A stretch of DNA of 64,000 nucleotides from Clostridiales bacterium (GCA_014799485.1 JAAVHY010000045.1:1-64000); one strand, 5' to 3'; counted from the stretch's first letter, positions 1 to 8,893 are shown. Numbers and translations: made by a program. The notes: a model not told the origin generated them from the sequence alone.

Positions 1-45
1 AGCCGCCGGAGGTAGAACTAAATCGATAATGGAGGAATCAGAAAC

Positions 46-792
46 ATGGCAAATTCTAGCGTCGTATCCATGAAAGCCCTGCTGGAGGCGGGCGTACACT
101 TCGGCCACCAGACCCGCCGGTGGAACCCCAAGATGGCCCCCTATATCTACACCGAGCGCAATGGCATCTACATTGTGGACCTGCAGAAGACCGTCCGCAA
201 GCTGGAGGAGGCGTACAACTTCGTCCGCCAGCTCAGCGAGAGCGGCCAGTCCCTGCTGTTCGTGGGCACCAAGAAGCAGGCCCAGGACGCCATCCGCGAG
301 GAGGCCACCCGCTGCGGCATGTTCTACGTCAACGCCCGCTGGCTGGGCGGCATGATGACCAACTTCAAGACCATGCGCACCCGCGTGGACCGTCTGAACC
401 AGCTGAAGAAGATGCAGGAGGACGGCACCTTCGACATGCTCCCCAAGAAGGAAGTCATGAAGCTGCTGGGCGAGATCAGCAAGCTGGAGAAGTACCTGGG
501 CGGCGTGGTGGAAATGAAGAAGCTCCCCGGCGCGCTGTTCGTCGTTGACCCCCGCAAGGAGCGCAACGCCATCAACGAGGCCCGCAAGCTGAACATCCCC
601 ATCGTGGCCATCGTGGACACCAACTGCGACCCCGACGAGATCGACTACGTCATCCCCGGCAACGACGACGCCATCCGCGCCATCAAGCTGATCTCCTCCG
701 TCATGGCCAACGCCGTGCAGGAGGGCCGTCAGGGCGTGGACGCCGCCCCCGCCGCCGAGAAGGCTGAGGAGCCCGCCCCCGCCGCGGAGTAA
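46..792 (+). CDS. rpsB: 30S ribosomal protein S2
   Basis: Structural protein of the small ribosomal subunit (uS2 family), needed for S1 binding and late 30S assembly. The 248-residue product has the family's N-terminal [13 protein letters not shown] block (about residues 18-30), WLGGMMTN, and the conserved VVDP and IVDTNCDP motifs. The last 20 or so residues are an Ala/Glu/Pro-rich tail not needed for the fold. The ATG follows a GGAGG site at about 31-35. It is paired with tsf downstream, the usual rpsB-tsf order, but with a hairpin terminator between them. Bases 1-45 hold only its leader; the promoter lies outside the window. Confidence 0.98.
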   Translation: MANSSVVSMKALLEAGVHFGHQTRRWNPKMAPYIYTERNGIYIVDLQKTVRKLEEAYNFVRQLSESGQSLLFVGTKKQAQDAIREEATRCGMFYVNARWLGGMMTNFKTMRTRVDRLNQLKKMQEDGTFDMLPKKEVMKLLGEISKLEKYLGGVVEMKKLPGALFVVDPRKERNAINEARKLNIPIVAIVDTNCDPDEIDYVIPGNDDAIRAIKLISSVMANAVQEGRQGVDAAPAAEKAEEPAPAAE

Positions 793-825
793 GCCTTCTT
801 CCCTGCTGGACGACTGAAACACCAC

Positions 826-859
826 AGCGCCCGCCCGAAGCGGGCGGGCGCTTTCTTTT
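826..859 (+). terminator. Intrinsic terminator between rpsB and tsf
   Basis: A 12-bp GC-rich stem (826-837 with 841-852, loop AAG) is followed by a T-rich run to 859. It lies between two genes that are normally co-transcribed, so it probably acts as a partial terminator or attenuator setting the S2 to EF-Ts ratio. Confidence 0.85.
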
Positions 860-885
860 ACAATTATAATGGAGGTAACGATATT

Positions 886-1797
886 ATGGCAATCACTGCT
901 CAGGATGTAAAGGCCCTGCGGGAAATGACCGGCGTGGGCATGATGGACTGCAAGAAGGCCCTAGCCGCCTCTGACGGCGACATGGACAAGGCCGTCGAGT
1001 GGCTGCGCGAGAAGGGCCTGGCCGCTTCCGCCAAGAAGGCCGGCCGCATCGCCGCCGAGGGCATGGCTTACGCCGCCGACATCAACGGCGTGGGCGTGGT
1101 GGTCGAGGTCAACGCCGAGACCGACTTCGTGGGCAAGAACGAGAAGTTTGTGGACTTCGTCAAGGGCGTGGCCGCTACCGTGGCCGCCTGCGCCCCCGCG
1201 GATCTGGACGCGCTGATGGAGTGCAAGTACAACGGCACCGACCTGACCGTCACCCAGCAGCAGCAGGAGATGGTCCTGGTCATCGGTGAGAACATCAAGG
1301 TCCGCCGCTTTGCCCGCTTCGCGGACGGCGTGTCCGTGCCCTATATCCACGCCGGCGGCAAGATCGGCGTCATGGTCAACCTGGAAGTCAGCGGCGGCAT
1401 CGACGCCACCGAGATCGGCAAGGACCTGGCCATGCAGATCGCGGCCCTGAACCCCCGCTTCCTGGACAAGAGCCAGGTCACCCAGGAGGTCCTGGACGAG
1501 GAGAAGAAGATCCTCCTGGCCCAGATGGCCAACGACCCCAAGATGGCCAGCAAGCCCGACAAGGTCAAGGAGAACATCGTCAACGGCAAGCTGAACAAGT
1601 TCTACGCCGAGAACTGCCTGCTCCAGCAGACCTTTGTCAAGGACAACGAGGTCACCGTGGAGCAGTATATGAACGCCGCGGCCAAAAAGCTGGGCGGTAC
1701 TGTCACCCTGAAGGACGCCGTGCGCTTCGAGAAGGGCGAGGGCATTGAGAAGAAGCAGGAGAACTTCGCTGAGGAAATCGCCAAGCTGGCGCAGTGA
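886..1797 (+). CDS. tsf: Translation elongation factor Ts
   Basis: Guanine nucleotide exchange factor that regenerates EF-Tu-GTP in the cytoplasm. The 303-residue product begins with the N-terminal UBA-like region carrying the TGVGMMDCKKAL signature (about residues 15-26). It has the TDFVGKN motif that contacts EF-Tu near residue 80, followed by the core dimerisation subdomains. The ATG at 886 follows GGAGGT at 871. It lies downstream of rpsB beyond a hairpin terminator and is closed by its own terminator at 1818-1860. Length and motifs are typical for Firmicutes. Confidence 0.98.
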   Translation: MAITAQDVKALREMTGVGMMDCKKALAASDGDMDKAVEWLREKGLAASAKKAGRIAAEGMAYAADINGVGVVVEVNAETDFVGKNEKFVDFVKGVAATVAACAPADLDALMECKYNGTDLTVTQQQQEMVLVIGENIKVRRFARFADGVSVPYIHAGGKIGVMVNLEVSGGIDATEIGKDLAMQIAALNPRFLDKSQVTQEVLDEEKKILLAQMANDPKMASKPDKVKENIVNGKLNKFYAENCLLQQTFVKDNEVTVEQYMNAAAKKLGGTVTLKDAVRFEKGEGIEKKQENFAEEIAKLAQ

Positions 1798-1817
1798 TCC
1801 TCTTCCCCGTAAGCATC

Positions 1818-1860
1818 AAAACAGGGCGGTATGCAGCGCATACCGTCCTGTTTCTTTTTC
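1818..1860 (+). terminator. Terminator of tsf
   Basis: A long stem (1818-1834 with 1838-1853, one G-T wobble, loop of 3) is followed by TTTCTTTTT. The A-run on the left side suggests it may also stop the opposing sigG transcript, whose stop codon is at 1911. Confidence 0.9.
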
Positions 1861-1910
1861 AAGAATTTCCTTCTTCCCGTTGCAAACCATTATGTTATAG
1901 TATTTTTACA

Positions 1911-2681
1911 TTACAGTTCTTTGCGTATCCGATTGAGCGCGTTCTTCTCCAGGCGGGACACCTGGGCCTGGGATATGCCCACTTCGGCAGACACCTCCAT
2001 CTGGGTCTTGCCCTGAAAAAAGCGCAGGGCCAGGATACGCCGCTCCCTCTCGTCCAGCTTGTTGATCGCGTCCCCCAAAGCAATGTGCTCCAGCCACGCC
2101 TCATCGGTGTTTTTCTTGTCCTTCACCTGATCCATGACGCACACCGTGTCCCCGCCATCGGAGTACACCGGTTCAAACAGGGATACCGGGTCCACCACCG
2201 CGTCCAGCGCCATCACCACATCCTCCCGGCGCAGCTCAAGGATCTGGGCGATTTCGTCCACCGTGGGTTCCTTCTGGTGTTCCGCCATATACTTCTCCTT
2301 GGCCTGGAGTACGCGGTAAGCGGTGTCCCGCACCGACCGGGACACCCGTATGGCGCTGTTGTCCCGGAGATAACGCCGGATCTCCCCCACGATCATAGGG
2401 ACCCCGTAGGTGGAGAAACGCACGTCCATCTCGATGTTGAAATTGTCGATGGCCTTGATCAGCCCGATACAGCCCACCTGGAACAGGTCGTCCACGTTCT
2501 CCCCCCTGCCGGAGAACTTCTGGATGACGGACAGCACCAGCCTGAGGTTGCCTGAGATGAGCTCCTCCCTGGCCTGCATATCCCCCGCCCTGGCCCGGCG
2601 CAGCAGTTCCATGCTCTCTTCGCTTTTCAATACCTTCAGCTTGGCCGTATTGACCCCGCAGATCTCCACCTTTCCCTGCAC
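1911..2681 (-). CDS. sigG: Sporulation sigma factor G
   Basis: Late forespore-specific RNA polymerase sigma factor. It shows region 2 (NLRLVLSVIQ, DDLFQVGCIGLIKAIDNF, RFSTYGVPMIVGEIRRYLRD), region 3, and a region 4 helix-turn-helix (GKTQMEV ... GISQAQVSRLEK). The N-terminal KVEICGV block is specific to sigma-G. I place the start at the GTG at 2681 (256 residues, the usual length), with GTGAGG at about 2691-2696 as ribosome binding site. An upstream in-frame start at 2741 would add 20 unrelated residues and would precede the likely transcription start. It lies downstream of sigE, as in Bacillus. Confidence 0.96.
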   Translation of the reverse strand: MQGKVEICGVNTAKLKVLKSEESMELLRRARAGDMQAREELISGNLRLVLSVIQKFSGRGENVDDLFQVGCIGLIKAIDNFNIEMDVRFSTYGVPMIVGEIRRYLRDNSAIRVSRSVRDTAYRVLQAKEKYMAEHQKEPTVDEIAQILELRREDVVMALDAVVDPVSLFEPVYSDGGDTVCVMDQVKDKKNTDEAWLEHIALGDAINKLDERERRILALRFFQGKTQMEVSAEVGISQAQVSRLEKNALNRIRKEL

Positions 2682-2714
2682 CGCACAGCACCTCACTCGG
2701 AATGGATTCAAAAT

Positions 2715-2743
2715 CAGTATTTCCGATGGACGCCCTTTCATAC
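2715..2743 (-). promoter_or_regulatory. Possible forespore (sigma-F/sigma-G type) promoter of sigG
   Basis: On the minus strand GTATG (2739-2743) fits the -35 consensus GHATR. After 17 bases comes AATACTG (2715-2721), which partly fits the -10 CATnnTA. This would start transcription near 2708, about 27 bases before the GTG start. Autoregulated sigG promoters are known in Bacillus; this assignment is an inference from a partial match. Confidence 0.35.
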
Positions 2744-2814
2744 TGCGGCGGGGCGGGGTATATTTTTTATCGTCAGACGGCTTTCGATGGACTTTTCAAG
2801 TCCTGCTGACAGGG

Positions 2815-3537
2815 TCACATCATCCGTAAAATCTCCTTTTTCAGCCGGTCAATGATGCGCTTTTCCAGCCGGGAAATGTACGACTGGCTGATCCCCAGCT
2901 GGTCGGCCACCTCCTTCTGGGTGCGTTCCCGCCTGCCGTCCAGCCCAAAGCGCATGGTGATAATGGTGCGTTCCCGGGGGGACAGCCGGGTGATGGCTGT
3001 GAACAGCAGATCCCGGTCTACATCATCCTCGATGGGTTTCTCGATGCTGTCGCTGTCGGTCCCCAGCACGTCGGACAGCAGCAGCTCGTTTCCGTCCCAG
3101 TCGGTGTTCAGCGGCTCATCCAGGGACACCTCCCCCCGGCGGTTGGCGTTTTTGCGCAGGTGCATCAAAATCTCGTTCTCAATGCACCGGGAGGCATAGG
3201 TGGCCAGCTTGATGTTTTTCGCGGGTTTATAGGTCTCCACCGCCTTAATGAGCCCAATCGTACCGATGGAAATCAAATCTTCGATGCCTACCCCGGTGTT
3301 CTCAAACCGCCGGGCGATGTACACCACCAGCCGCAGATTGTGCTCAATGAGCTGGGAGCGGGCTGACTGGCGGGAGCCCTCCTCACCCAGCGCGGCCAGC
3401 AGCCGCCCCTCCTCCTCCCGGGTAAGGGGGGCAGGCAGGGTATCACTGCCGCCAATGTAGTGGAGCGACCCGTAAAGCTTGATCCCCAGCCGCTCCAACA
3501 GCCGGCAAAGCCGTATATATGTATCAGTCAACCGCAT
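2815..3537 (-). CDS. sigE: Pro-sigma-E, mother-cell sporulation sigma factor
   Basis: Early mother-cell sigma factor, made as an inactive precursor. At 240 residues it matches the Bacillus protein closely. Residues 1-27 form the amphipathic pro-sequence ending in HYIGG. They are followed by region 2 ([45 protein letters not shown]), the [10 protein letters not shown] linker, and the region 4 helix-turn-helix ([23 protein letters not shown]). The start codon lies one base beyond the spoIIGA stop, with AGGAGG inside the spoIIGA 3' end, so the two are translationally coupled. The pro-sequence is expected to be removed by SpoIIGA. Confidence 0.98.
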   Translation of the reverse strand: MRLTDTYIRLCRLLERLGIKLYGSLHYIGGSDTLPAPLTREEEGRLLAALGEEGSRQSARSQLIEHNLRLVVYIARRFENTGVGIEDLISIGTIGLIKAVETYKPAKNIKLATYASRCIENEILMHLRKNANRRGEVSLDEPLNTDWDGNELLLSDVLGTDSDSIEKPIEDDVDRDLLFTAITRLSPRERTIITMRFGLDGRRERTQKEVADQLGISQSYISRLEKRIIDRLKKEILRMM

Positions 3538-3538
3538 T

Positions 3539-4375
3539 TCAAATTCCTCCTATCAGTGCCTGATATCCGCCGCCGTCATCCACCGGCGTGGGGGAAAGCG
3601 CCACCAGAAGCTGCCCCAGGCCCTTTCCGTCCGCTGTCACGCCTTGGGTGCGCAGGGCCAGCAGCATCCCGCATTCCACCCCCACCGCCCGGTAGGGCAG
3701 CAGCCGGGCCTGGCGGGATCCTATGGCATGGCACCGTTCCACCGATTGGACGGGGTCGTTGGGATCGGCCCAGCCCGGCAGCACCCCGGACAGGGCCTGC
3801 CAGTACGCCACCACCACCGGCCGGTTGTCCGCCGGGTCAGTGAGGGTATGCCCGGTATCCACCAACGCGGTGACTTCCGCCGTGCCAAGCTCCAGCTTCA
3901 GCTCCAAACGCACCAGCTCACGACCGCTGTGACGCCCCAACCGCCGAAAAAACAGGGACAGCACAAAGTAGCACACCACAAACAGCAGCAGCAGCAGCCG
4001 AATGTCAAACTGTGAATAGAGCACCCCATGATCCAGGGTCAGTGAAACGCTGCCCAGCAGCTCCAGCCCCAGCACCGCCCCGGCCAGCGCGGCGGACGCT
4101 CCAAAAAACAGCACGATCACCCGCAGCAGATACCGTTCCCCACCATAGGCAATGAGGGCGATCAATACTCCGACCGCCAGCTTACACAGCCAATGGGCCA
4201 GCCACCCCGTCTCCGGCAGGAACACCAGCACCGCATACAGCGCCCCTGCGGCGGCCCCCAAGCCAATGCGCCAGCGCCTTAACACCGCCCCGGCCATTTG
4301 GCCCGCCGCCAGCAACAGCAAATAGTTGGCGATGAGGTTCAGCAGGAACAGAAGATCTATGTAAACCACCGTCAT
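3539..4375 (-). CDS. spoIIGA: Sigma-E processing peptidase SpoIIGA
   Basis: Membrane aspartic protease that cleaves pro-sigma-E at the asymmetric septum after a SpoIIR signal from the forespore. The 278-residue product has about five hydrophobic segments in residues 1-145 and a soluble C-terminal protease domain. That domain has the catalytic motif DTGHTLTDP, with the Asp of DTG at residue 173. SpoIIGA is thought to act as a dimer, each subunit giving one Asp. It is the first gene of the spoIIG unit with sigE, driven by the promoter at 4408-4441. Confidence 0.95.
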   Translation of the reverse strand: MTVVYIDLLFLLNLIANYLLLLAAGQMAGAVLRRWRIGLGAAAGALYAVLVFLPETGWLAHWLCKLAVGVLIALIAYGGERYLLRVIVLFFGASAALAGAVLGLELLGSVSLTLDHGVLYSQFDIRLLLLLFVVCYFVLSLFFRRLGRHSGRELVRLELKLELGTAEVTALVDTGHTLTDPADNRPVVVAYWQALSGVLPGWADPNDPVQSVERCHAIGSRQARLLPYRAVGVECGMLLALRTQGVTADGKGLGQLLVALSPTPVDDGGGYQALIGGI

Positions 4376-4407
4376 GGGCGCCCTTCCTTTCCGCGGGTCT
4401 GTCCTTG

Positions 4408-4441
4408 ATTATATCCCCGTTCCCCATCAAAAAAGGTCTAA
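4408..4441 (-). promoter_or_regulatory. spoIIG-type promoter with 22-bp spacer
   Basis: On the minus strand TTAGAC (4436-4441) and TATAAT (4408-4413) are separated by exactly 22 bases. The Bacillus spoIIG promoter is known for this over-long spacing: it uses sigma-A and needs phosphorylated Spo0A to contact polymerase. I could not find a clear TTTGTCGAA-type Spo0A box next to it, so Spo0A control is inferred from spacing and gene context. Confidence 0.6.
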
Positions 4442-4456
4442 GCAAGTCCACGGTCA

Positions 4457-4489
4457 AATAAAAAGCGGCCCGCCGTCTCCGGCGGGCCG
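4457..4489 (-). terminator. Terminator at end of the glyA-to-4490 operon
   Basis: Read on the minus strand, a 10-bp GC stem (4466-4475 with 4480-4489, loop of 4) is followed by a T-rich tail. It begins directly after the stop codon at 4490-4492. Confidence 0.88.
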
Positions 4490-5407
4490 TCATCTGCTGC
4501 TTTCTTCAAAGAGCATTTTTGCCGCAGTTTGAACTTGTCTATTGGGAAGGTTTCCCAGCTCCGCGCAGCTTGACCCCAGTATTCTGGCAAACCCATCCAC
4601 GATCCTGCTTGATGCCAACGCGTGCCCGTTGCTCTTGTCCGCGCCGTCGGCTTCCTGGGCAAACCGCTCCAACAGGTTCCTTTCCTCGGAGTAGATCAGC
4701 TCTATCAGCTTAGCACGGTATTCCAAATTTTCAGAGGACATATTCGGATCAACGGCCAGATCCCTGGCGTGCTGCGCCTCATGCTTTAACAGCGACACTG
4801 TAAAATTTTCGCTGTCGAAATCGTAGGAGGCCTTCACGCAGTTGATGACCCCATCCTCATCCGGCCATCCTCCGGGCCCGATCTCACCAAAGGAAAGGTA
4901 GTCGATCCAGCTTTTGACGATAAACCCGTCCAACAGCTTTACGGGATAGGTCTGGATCCCATCCGGCAGTTCAACCTCATAGGTTTTGTTTTCCGTTGTC
5001 CGCCAGATGTAAGGGCCATAATAGCCGCTGGTCCTGCCGCCCAAAAAGTGAAGCCCTCTGCTCCGAAACGCTTCGGCAATCTGGTTTTGCTCCAGTTCGC
5101 TCAGTTCGGCCCGTTCATCCTCAATGCCAAGGAAAGCGGCCAGTCCCGCTCTCAGCTTCTCCTCGGCCTCTTCCCTGCCAATGCCAAGGTAAAAGACGTC
5201 CCGGTAATACCGCTGATAAATAGCCAATATCCCATTCAGCTCAGCGTCCACCTCATAAGCGGCGTATTGCTCCCGCTCAAAAACGGCCATAAACCGATCA
5301 TACAGCTCCGCCTGTTCCGGGAATCGCCCCACATAATTGATTGCCCCGATCAAATCGCCTTTCACGAGGTATCCGTAATAGATCTTTTTTGAGAAATCCT
5401 TATCCAT
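4490..5407 (-). CDS. Uncharacterised protein with HExxH zincin-like motif
   Basis: I do not recognise a named family. The 305-residue protein has no signal peptide or membrane segment. Residues 209-213 read HEAQH within LLKHEAQHARDL, the zinc-binding HExxH pattern. An EYRAKL stretch starting at Glu229 could give the third ligand, as in gluzincin-type metallopeptidases. The N-terminal half is rich in Glu, Tyr and Leu and looks helical, with no motif I can place. It is last in the run glyA/DUF7916/rarA/DUF951/hisC, 24 bases behind hisC, with AAAAGGAA before its ATG. By eye its codons are less GC-rich than those of its neighbours, which may mean later acquisition. Proteolytic activity is only a guess from the motif. 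Confidence 0.85.
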   Translation of the reverse strand: MDKDFSKKIYYGYLVKGDLIGAINYVGRFPEQAELYDRFMAVFEREQYAAYEVDAELNGILAIYQRYYRDVFYLGIGREEAEEKLRAGLAAFLGIEDERAELSELEQNQIAEAFRSRGLHFLGGRTSGYYGPYIWRTTENKTYEVELPDGIQTYPVKLLDGFIVKSWIDYLSFGEIGPGGWPDEDGVINCVKASYDFDSENFTVSLLKHEAQHARDLAVDPNMSSENLEYRAKLIELIYSEERNLLERFAQEADGADKSNGHALASSRIVDGFARILGSSCAELGNLPNRQVQTAAKMLFEESSR

Positions 5408-5431
5408 TTGGGTTCCTTTTCTGCTTTCTAT

Positions 5432-6487
5432 TTAAATCAGCTCACTCAATGCCCGAACCAGCGCTTTCATGTCGTCATCCGTCCCGATGCTGATGCGCAG
5501 CCAGTTTTCAATCTCCGGCTTATCCCACCAGCGCACCAGCACACCCCGCGTCCGCAGGCCGTCCAACAGCTCCTTGCCGCTGTGTTCTGGGTGACTGACA
5601 AATACAAAATTTGCCTGGGAAGTCAGGACTGTAAAGCCAATTTCCTTTAATGCTTTTTCCGTCCATGACCGGGTATCCATTACCCGGCGGCGGATGGATT
5701 GGAAGTAGTCCTCGTCCTCAACGGCCGCCGCCGCTCCCGCCTGGGCCAGCCGGTCCACAGTATAGGAGTTGATGGAGTCCCGCACACAGCGCAGGCCGTC
5801 AATGAGCCCCGCGCTCCCCATGGCCCAGCCCACCCGAAGACCGGCCAGGGCTCGGGACTTGGAGGTGGTCTGCACCACCAGCAGGTTGGGATAGCGGTCG
5901 ATGAGCTTGACCGCGCTGTCCGCGCCAAAGTCTATGTACGCCTCATCCACGATCACCACCACGTCCGGGTTGGCACGCAGCAGCTTTTCCACTGTGTCCA
6001 AACCCACCGCGATGCCCGTTGGCGCGTTGGGGTTGGCCAGCACCACGCCGCCATTCTGGCCGCACAGCAGGTCGATGGGGTCGGAAAAATCCGGGTTCAT
6101 GGGCACTTCCCTGCGCTTCAGCCCAAAAAAGTCGGTGTAGACGGGATAAAAGCTGTAGGTGATCTTGGGAAACACCACCTCCCGCTCCGGGTCAAAAAAC
6201 GCCTGGAAGGCGAAGGCCAATATTTCGTCCGAGCCGTTGCCGCAGAACACCTGGTTTATATCCAGCCCCTCCCGGCGGGCGATGGCCGTGCGCAGCTCCA
6301 GACACTCCGGGTCCGGGTAGAGCCGCAGGCTGTCCCCCGCCGCGGCCCGGATGGCCTCGATGGCCCTGGGCGATGGCGGATAGGGGCACTCATTGGTGTT
6401 CAACTTGATAAACTGCCGGTCCCGGGGCTGCTCGCCGGGGGTGTAGGGAATGATATCCTGAATTCGCTTGCTCCAAAACCGGTTCAC
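5432..6487 (-). CDS. hisC: Histidinol-phosphate aminotransferase
   Basis: PLP-dependent fold-type I aminotransferase that converts imidazole-acetol phosphate and glutamate to histidinol phosphate and 2-oxoglutarate. The 351-residue product has NPNAPTG (from Asn152), VDEAYIDF (Asp181), the PLP lysine at residue 210 in TTSKSRALAGLRVG, and a C-terminal Arg-bearing LRISIGT block. The GTG start overlaps the DUF951 stop (GTGA), so translation is coupled. It stands outside any histidine operon, so a role in aromatic amino acid transamination is also possible. Confidence 0.93.
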   Translation of the reverse strand: MNRFWSKRIQDIIPYTPGEQPRDRQFIKLNTNECPYPPSPRAIEAIRAAAGDSLRLYPDPECLELRTAIARREGLDINQVFCGNGSDEILAFAFQAFFDPEREVVFPKITYSFYPVYTDFFGLKRREVPMNPDFSDPIDLLCGQNGGVVLANPNAPTGIAVGLDTVEKLLRANPDVVVIVDEAYIDFGADSAVKLIDRYPNLLVVQTTSKSRALAGLRVGWAMGSAGLIDGLRCVRDSINSYTVDRLAQAGAAAAVEDEDYFQSIRRRVMDTRSWTEKALKEIGFTVLTSQANFVFVSHPEHSGKELLDGLRTRGVLVRWWDKPEIENWLRISIGTDDDMKALVRALSELI

Positions 6488-6681
6488 TGGGCCTCACCCT
6501 CCCGCTTCACTTTCTTGACGGATTTCTCAGCCTTGCTCCTGGGCGTCATCACCTCATGGCCGCAGCCCAGGCACTTCAGCTTAAAATCCATCCCTACCCG
6601 GAGCACCTTCCACTCCTTACTGCCGCAGGGGTGGGCCTTTTTCAGCTCCAGCACATCGCCGATCTGGATATCCATGGGCAT
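6484..6681 (-). CDS. DUF951 family small protein
   Basis: A 65-residue protein with the DUF951 pattern: IGDVLELKKAHPCGSKEW at the start, LKCLGCGHEVM in the middle (a CxxCG knuckle that with the earlier Cys could bind metal), and a basic C-terminus. The function of the family is unknown. The start at 6681 lies one base after the rarA stop, with GAGGGCGAG upstream; an ATG two codons later is also possible. It overlaps the hisC start by 4 bases. In many Firmicutes this family sits near rarA, glyA or parB-type genes. Confidence 0.85.
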   Translation of the reverse strand: MPMDIQIGDVLELKKAHPCGSKEWKVLRVGMDFKLKCLGCGHEVMTPRSKAEKSVKKVKREGEAQ

Positions 6682-6682
6682 A

Positions 6683-7963
6683 TCACTCGCCCTCTTTCGT
6701 CGGTTTCTTGATCTTGTCCCAGTACGCCTTGGCCGCCTGCTCCGTCTTGTTGGGCCCATACTCATAGTAAACGTGATCTTTGATGGCGTCCGGCAGGTAC
6801 TGCTGCTCCACCCAGTGGTTGGGGAAATTGTGGGGGTACAGGTAGCCCTGCTCCCGCTCAAAGCCCGCGCCGTCAGCGTGAACATTCTGCAGATGCCGGG
6901 GGTAGTCCCCTGTCCTCCCCGCCCGCACGTCCGCCATGGCCGCGTCAATGGCGTTTACCACGCTATTGGACTTGGGGGCTGTGGCCAGCAGAATCACCGC
7001 CTGGGCCAAGGGCAGCTTGGCCTCGGGCAGCCCCAGCTGGAGGGCGCTGTCCACGCAGGATTTCACGATGGACGCCGCCTGGGGGTAGGCCATACCGACG
7101 TCCTCGCTGGCGGAGCACAAAATCCGCCGGATGGCGGTCAGCATATCCCCCGCTTCCAGCAGACGGGCCAGGTAATGGAGCGCCGCGTCCGGGTCGGAGC
7201 CCCGCAGGGACTTCATCAGCGCGGAGGCGATGTCGAAGTGGTCGTCCCCATCCCGGTCATAGCGCATAGCGGAACGCTGGGCCACCAGCTTGGCGTCGTC
7301 CAGCGTAATGGTAAGTACGCCGTCACTGATGCGGCTGGCGGTCATGAGCAGCTCCACAGCGTTGAGCGCCTTGCGCACGTCCCCGCCGCAGGAGGCAGCC
7401 AGATGTTCCCGCACACCCGGCTCGCACACCGCCTCCACCCCCAGCTCCGCCGACTGGAGGGCGATGCCCCGGTCCACGGCGGGCATGATATCCTCCGCTG
7501 TGAGCATCTTGAACTCGAACACGGTGGATCGGGACAAAATGGCGTTGAAAATGGTGAAATAGGGGTTCTCCGTGGTGGAGGCGATAAGGGTGATCTTGCC
7601 GTTCTCAATGAATTCCAACAGGGACTGCTGCTGTTTCTTGTTAAAATACTGGATCTCATCCAGGTACAGCAGGACGCCATTGGGGGCCAGCAAGGTGCCC
7701 ACCTGGTCCATCACGTCCCGGACGTCTGCCAAAGAAGCAGTAGTGGCGTTAAGACGGCGCAGGGTACGGCCCGACTGCTGGGCGATGATGTTGGCCACGG
7801 TGGTCTTGCCGGTGCCGGAAGGGCCGTAGAACACCATGTTGGGGATCTTCCCGCTGTCGATCACCCGGCGGAGCAGGCCGTCCCGGCCTAAGATATGACC
7901 CTGGCCCAGCACTTCGTCCAGGCTTTGCGGGCGGATGCGGTCCGCCAGCGGCTGATAGCTCAT
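6683..7963 (-). CDS. rarA: Replication-associated recombination protein A (AAA+ ATPase)
   Basis: RarA/MgsA family clamp-loader-like ATPase that acts at stalled replication forks. In the 426 residues the Walker A motif GPSGTGKT is at 47-54 and Walker B LLYLDEIQ is near 98-105. They are followed by sensor 1 (ASTTENPYF) and the sensor 2 region, and then the C-terminal tetramerisation domain (SALMKSLRGSDPDAALHYLARLL, SASEDVGMAYP). Six bases separate it from the upstream gene, with no strong ribosome binding site, suggesting coupled translation. Confidence 0.96.
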   Translation of the reverse strand: MSYQPLADRIRPQSLDEVLGQGHILGRDGLLRRVIDSGKIPNMVFYGPSGTGKTTVANIIAQQSGRTLRRLNATTASLADVRDVMDQVGTLLAPNGVLLYLDEIQYFNKKQQQSLLEFIENGKITLIASTTENPYFTIFNAILSRSTVFEFKMLTAEDIMPAVDRGIALQSAELGVEAVCEPGVREHLAASCGGDVRKALNAVELLMTASRISDGVLTITLDDAKLVAQRSAMRYDRDGDDHFDIASALMKSLRGSDPDAALHYLARLLEAGDMLTAIRRILCSASEDVGMAYPQAASIVKSCVDSALQLGLPEAKLPLAQAVILLATAPKSNSVVNAIDAAMADVRAGRTGDYPRHLQNVHADGAGFEREQGYLYPHNFPNHWVEQQYLPDAIKDHVYYEYGPNKTEQAAKAYWDKIKKPTKEGE

Positions 7964-7969
7964 GGCCCG

Positions 7970-8893
7970 TTACCGCTTGACGGACATAGCCATCCGGCGA
8001 TAGGTGTGCCGCACGCCCTTGATGACCACCGAATAGGCCGTGATGTTCTCCGGCGCGGCAATGCCTGTAAAGCCGGAGTCCCCGAGATGGTGGATATCCG
8101 TCCCGGCCATCTTGCACATGAGCGCGATCCGGCGGATGGTCTCCACGTCCGCCCCCTCCTGAGAGGTGCCGATGGACGTCATAGTCAGCTTTTTCAGGCT
8201 GTGGGCACAGGCCACCAGCTCCGCCGCGTACTCCATCGTGATCCCCGGCACCGTTCCCGGGGCGGGCATCAGGATCACATCCGCCCCCGCGTCGGCAAAG
8301 GCCTTGACCTCTTCCCTGGTGAGGATCTTCTCCCCGCCCTCGCCCAGTACGCCGGAGGCGTGCATCTTGCCCGCGGCCAGCACGATCCGATCCCCCAGAT
8401 GCCGGTGGAACAGCTCCAGGGTCTCAATGATCGCTTTGTTGGTGACGCCGGTGCCCGGGTTGCCGGTGAGCAGGATGAAGTCCACCCCCATATCGGCGGC
8501 CTTTTTCGCGTTGTCCAGCGTAGCCAGCCGCCCGCCGGTCATCCTCCATATGGTGTCAACCTGGCCGGCCTGGCTCTGCTCCACCGGCTCCAGGTTGATG
8601 CCCACCGGCCGGCCGGTGAGCCGTTTGACCTCCCGCACCACATCCTCCGGCGCCACCGGCGGGAGGCCCTGGATCTGGGGGGCGTTCACGTCAAAAAGGT
8701 TCAGCAGCAAAATGTCCGCGCCAAGGGCGGCCGCTAATTCCGCGTTGCTCACGTCGCCCAGCAGCGGGGTGAAGCAGCCGATGGTCTCACAGGCCAGCGC
8801 CCTTCCCTCTGACGCGCCGATGGAAAACAGCAGGTCCTCCTTGCTCATTTTTTCAACGTCAGAGGCATTGCAGTCCAACAGTCTCTTTGCCAT
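7970..8893 (-). CDS. DUF7916-like conserved protein, probable TIM-barrel fold
   Basis: A 307-residue protein of a family often labelled haloacid dehalogenase-like hydrolase, though no HAD DxDxT motif is present. Visible conserved blocks are RLLDCNASD, ASEGRALACETIG, ADILLLNLFDVNAPQI, RPVGINLEPVE, ILLTGNPGTGVTN, LAAGKMHASGV, ILMPAPGTVPG and SIGTSQEGAD. The regular spacing of strand-ending motifs suggests a TIM barrel like those of phosphoenolpyruvate mutase relatives. I chose the ATG at 8893 because GGAGGAG precedes it. It lies 19 bases after glyA. The reaction is unknown. Confidence 0.8.
   Translation of the reverse strand: MAKRLLDCNASDVEKMSKEDLLFSIGASEGRALACETIGCFTPLLGDVSNAELAAALGADILLLNLFDVNAPQIQGLPPVAPEDVVREVKRLTGRPVGINLEPVEQSQAGQVDTIWRMTGGRLATLDNAKKAADMGVDFILLTGNPGTGVTNKAIIETLELFHRHLGDRIVLAAGKMHASGVLGEGGEKILTREEVKAFADAGADVILMPAPGTVPGITMEYAAELVACAHSLKKLTMTSIGTSQEGADVETIRRIALMCKMAGTDIHHLGDSGFTGIAAPENITAYSVVIKGVRHTYRRMAMSVKR

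Noticed and set aside
5699..7891. 730-codon plus-strand open frame
   Set aside because: It is antisense to hisC, DUF951 and rarA, with no recognisable motif.
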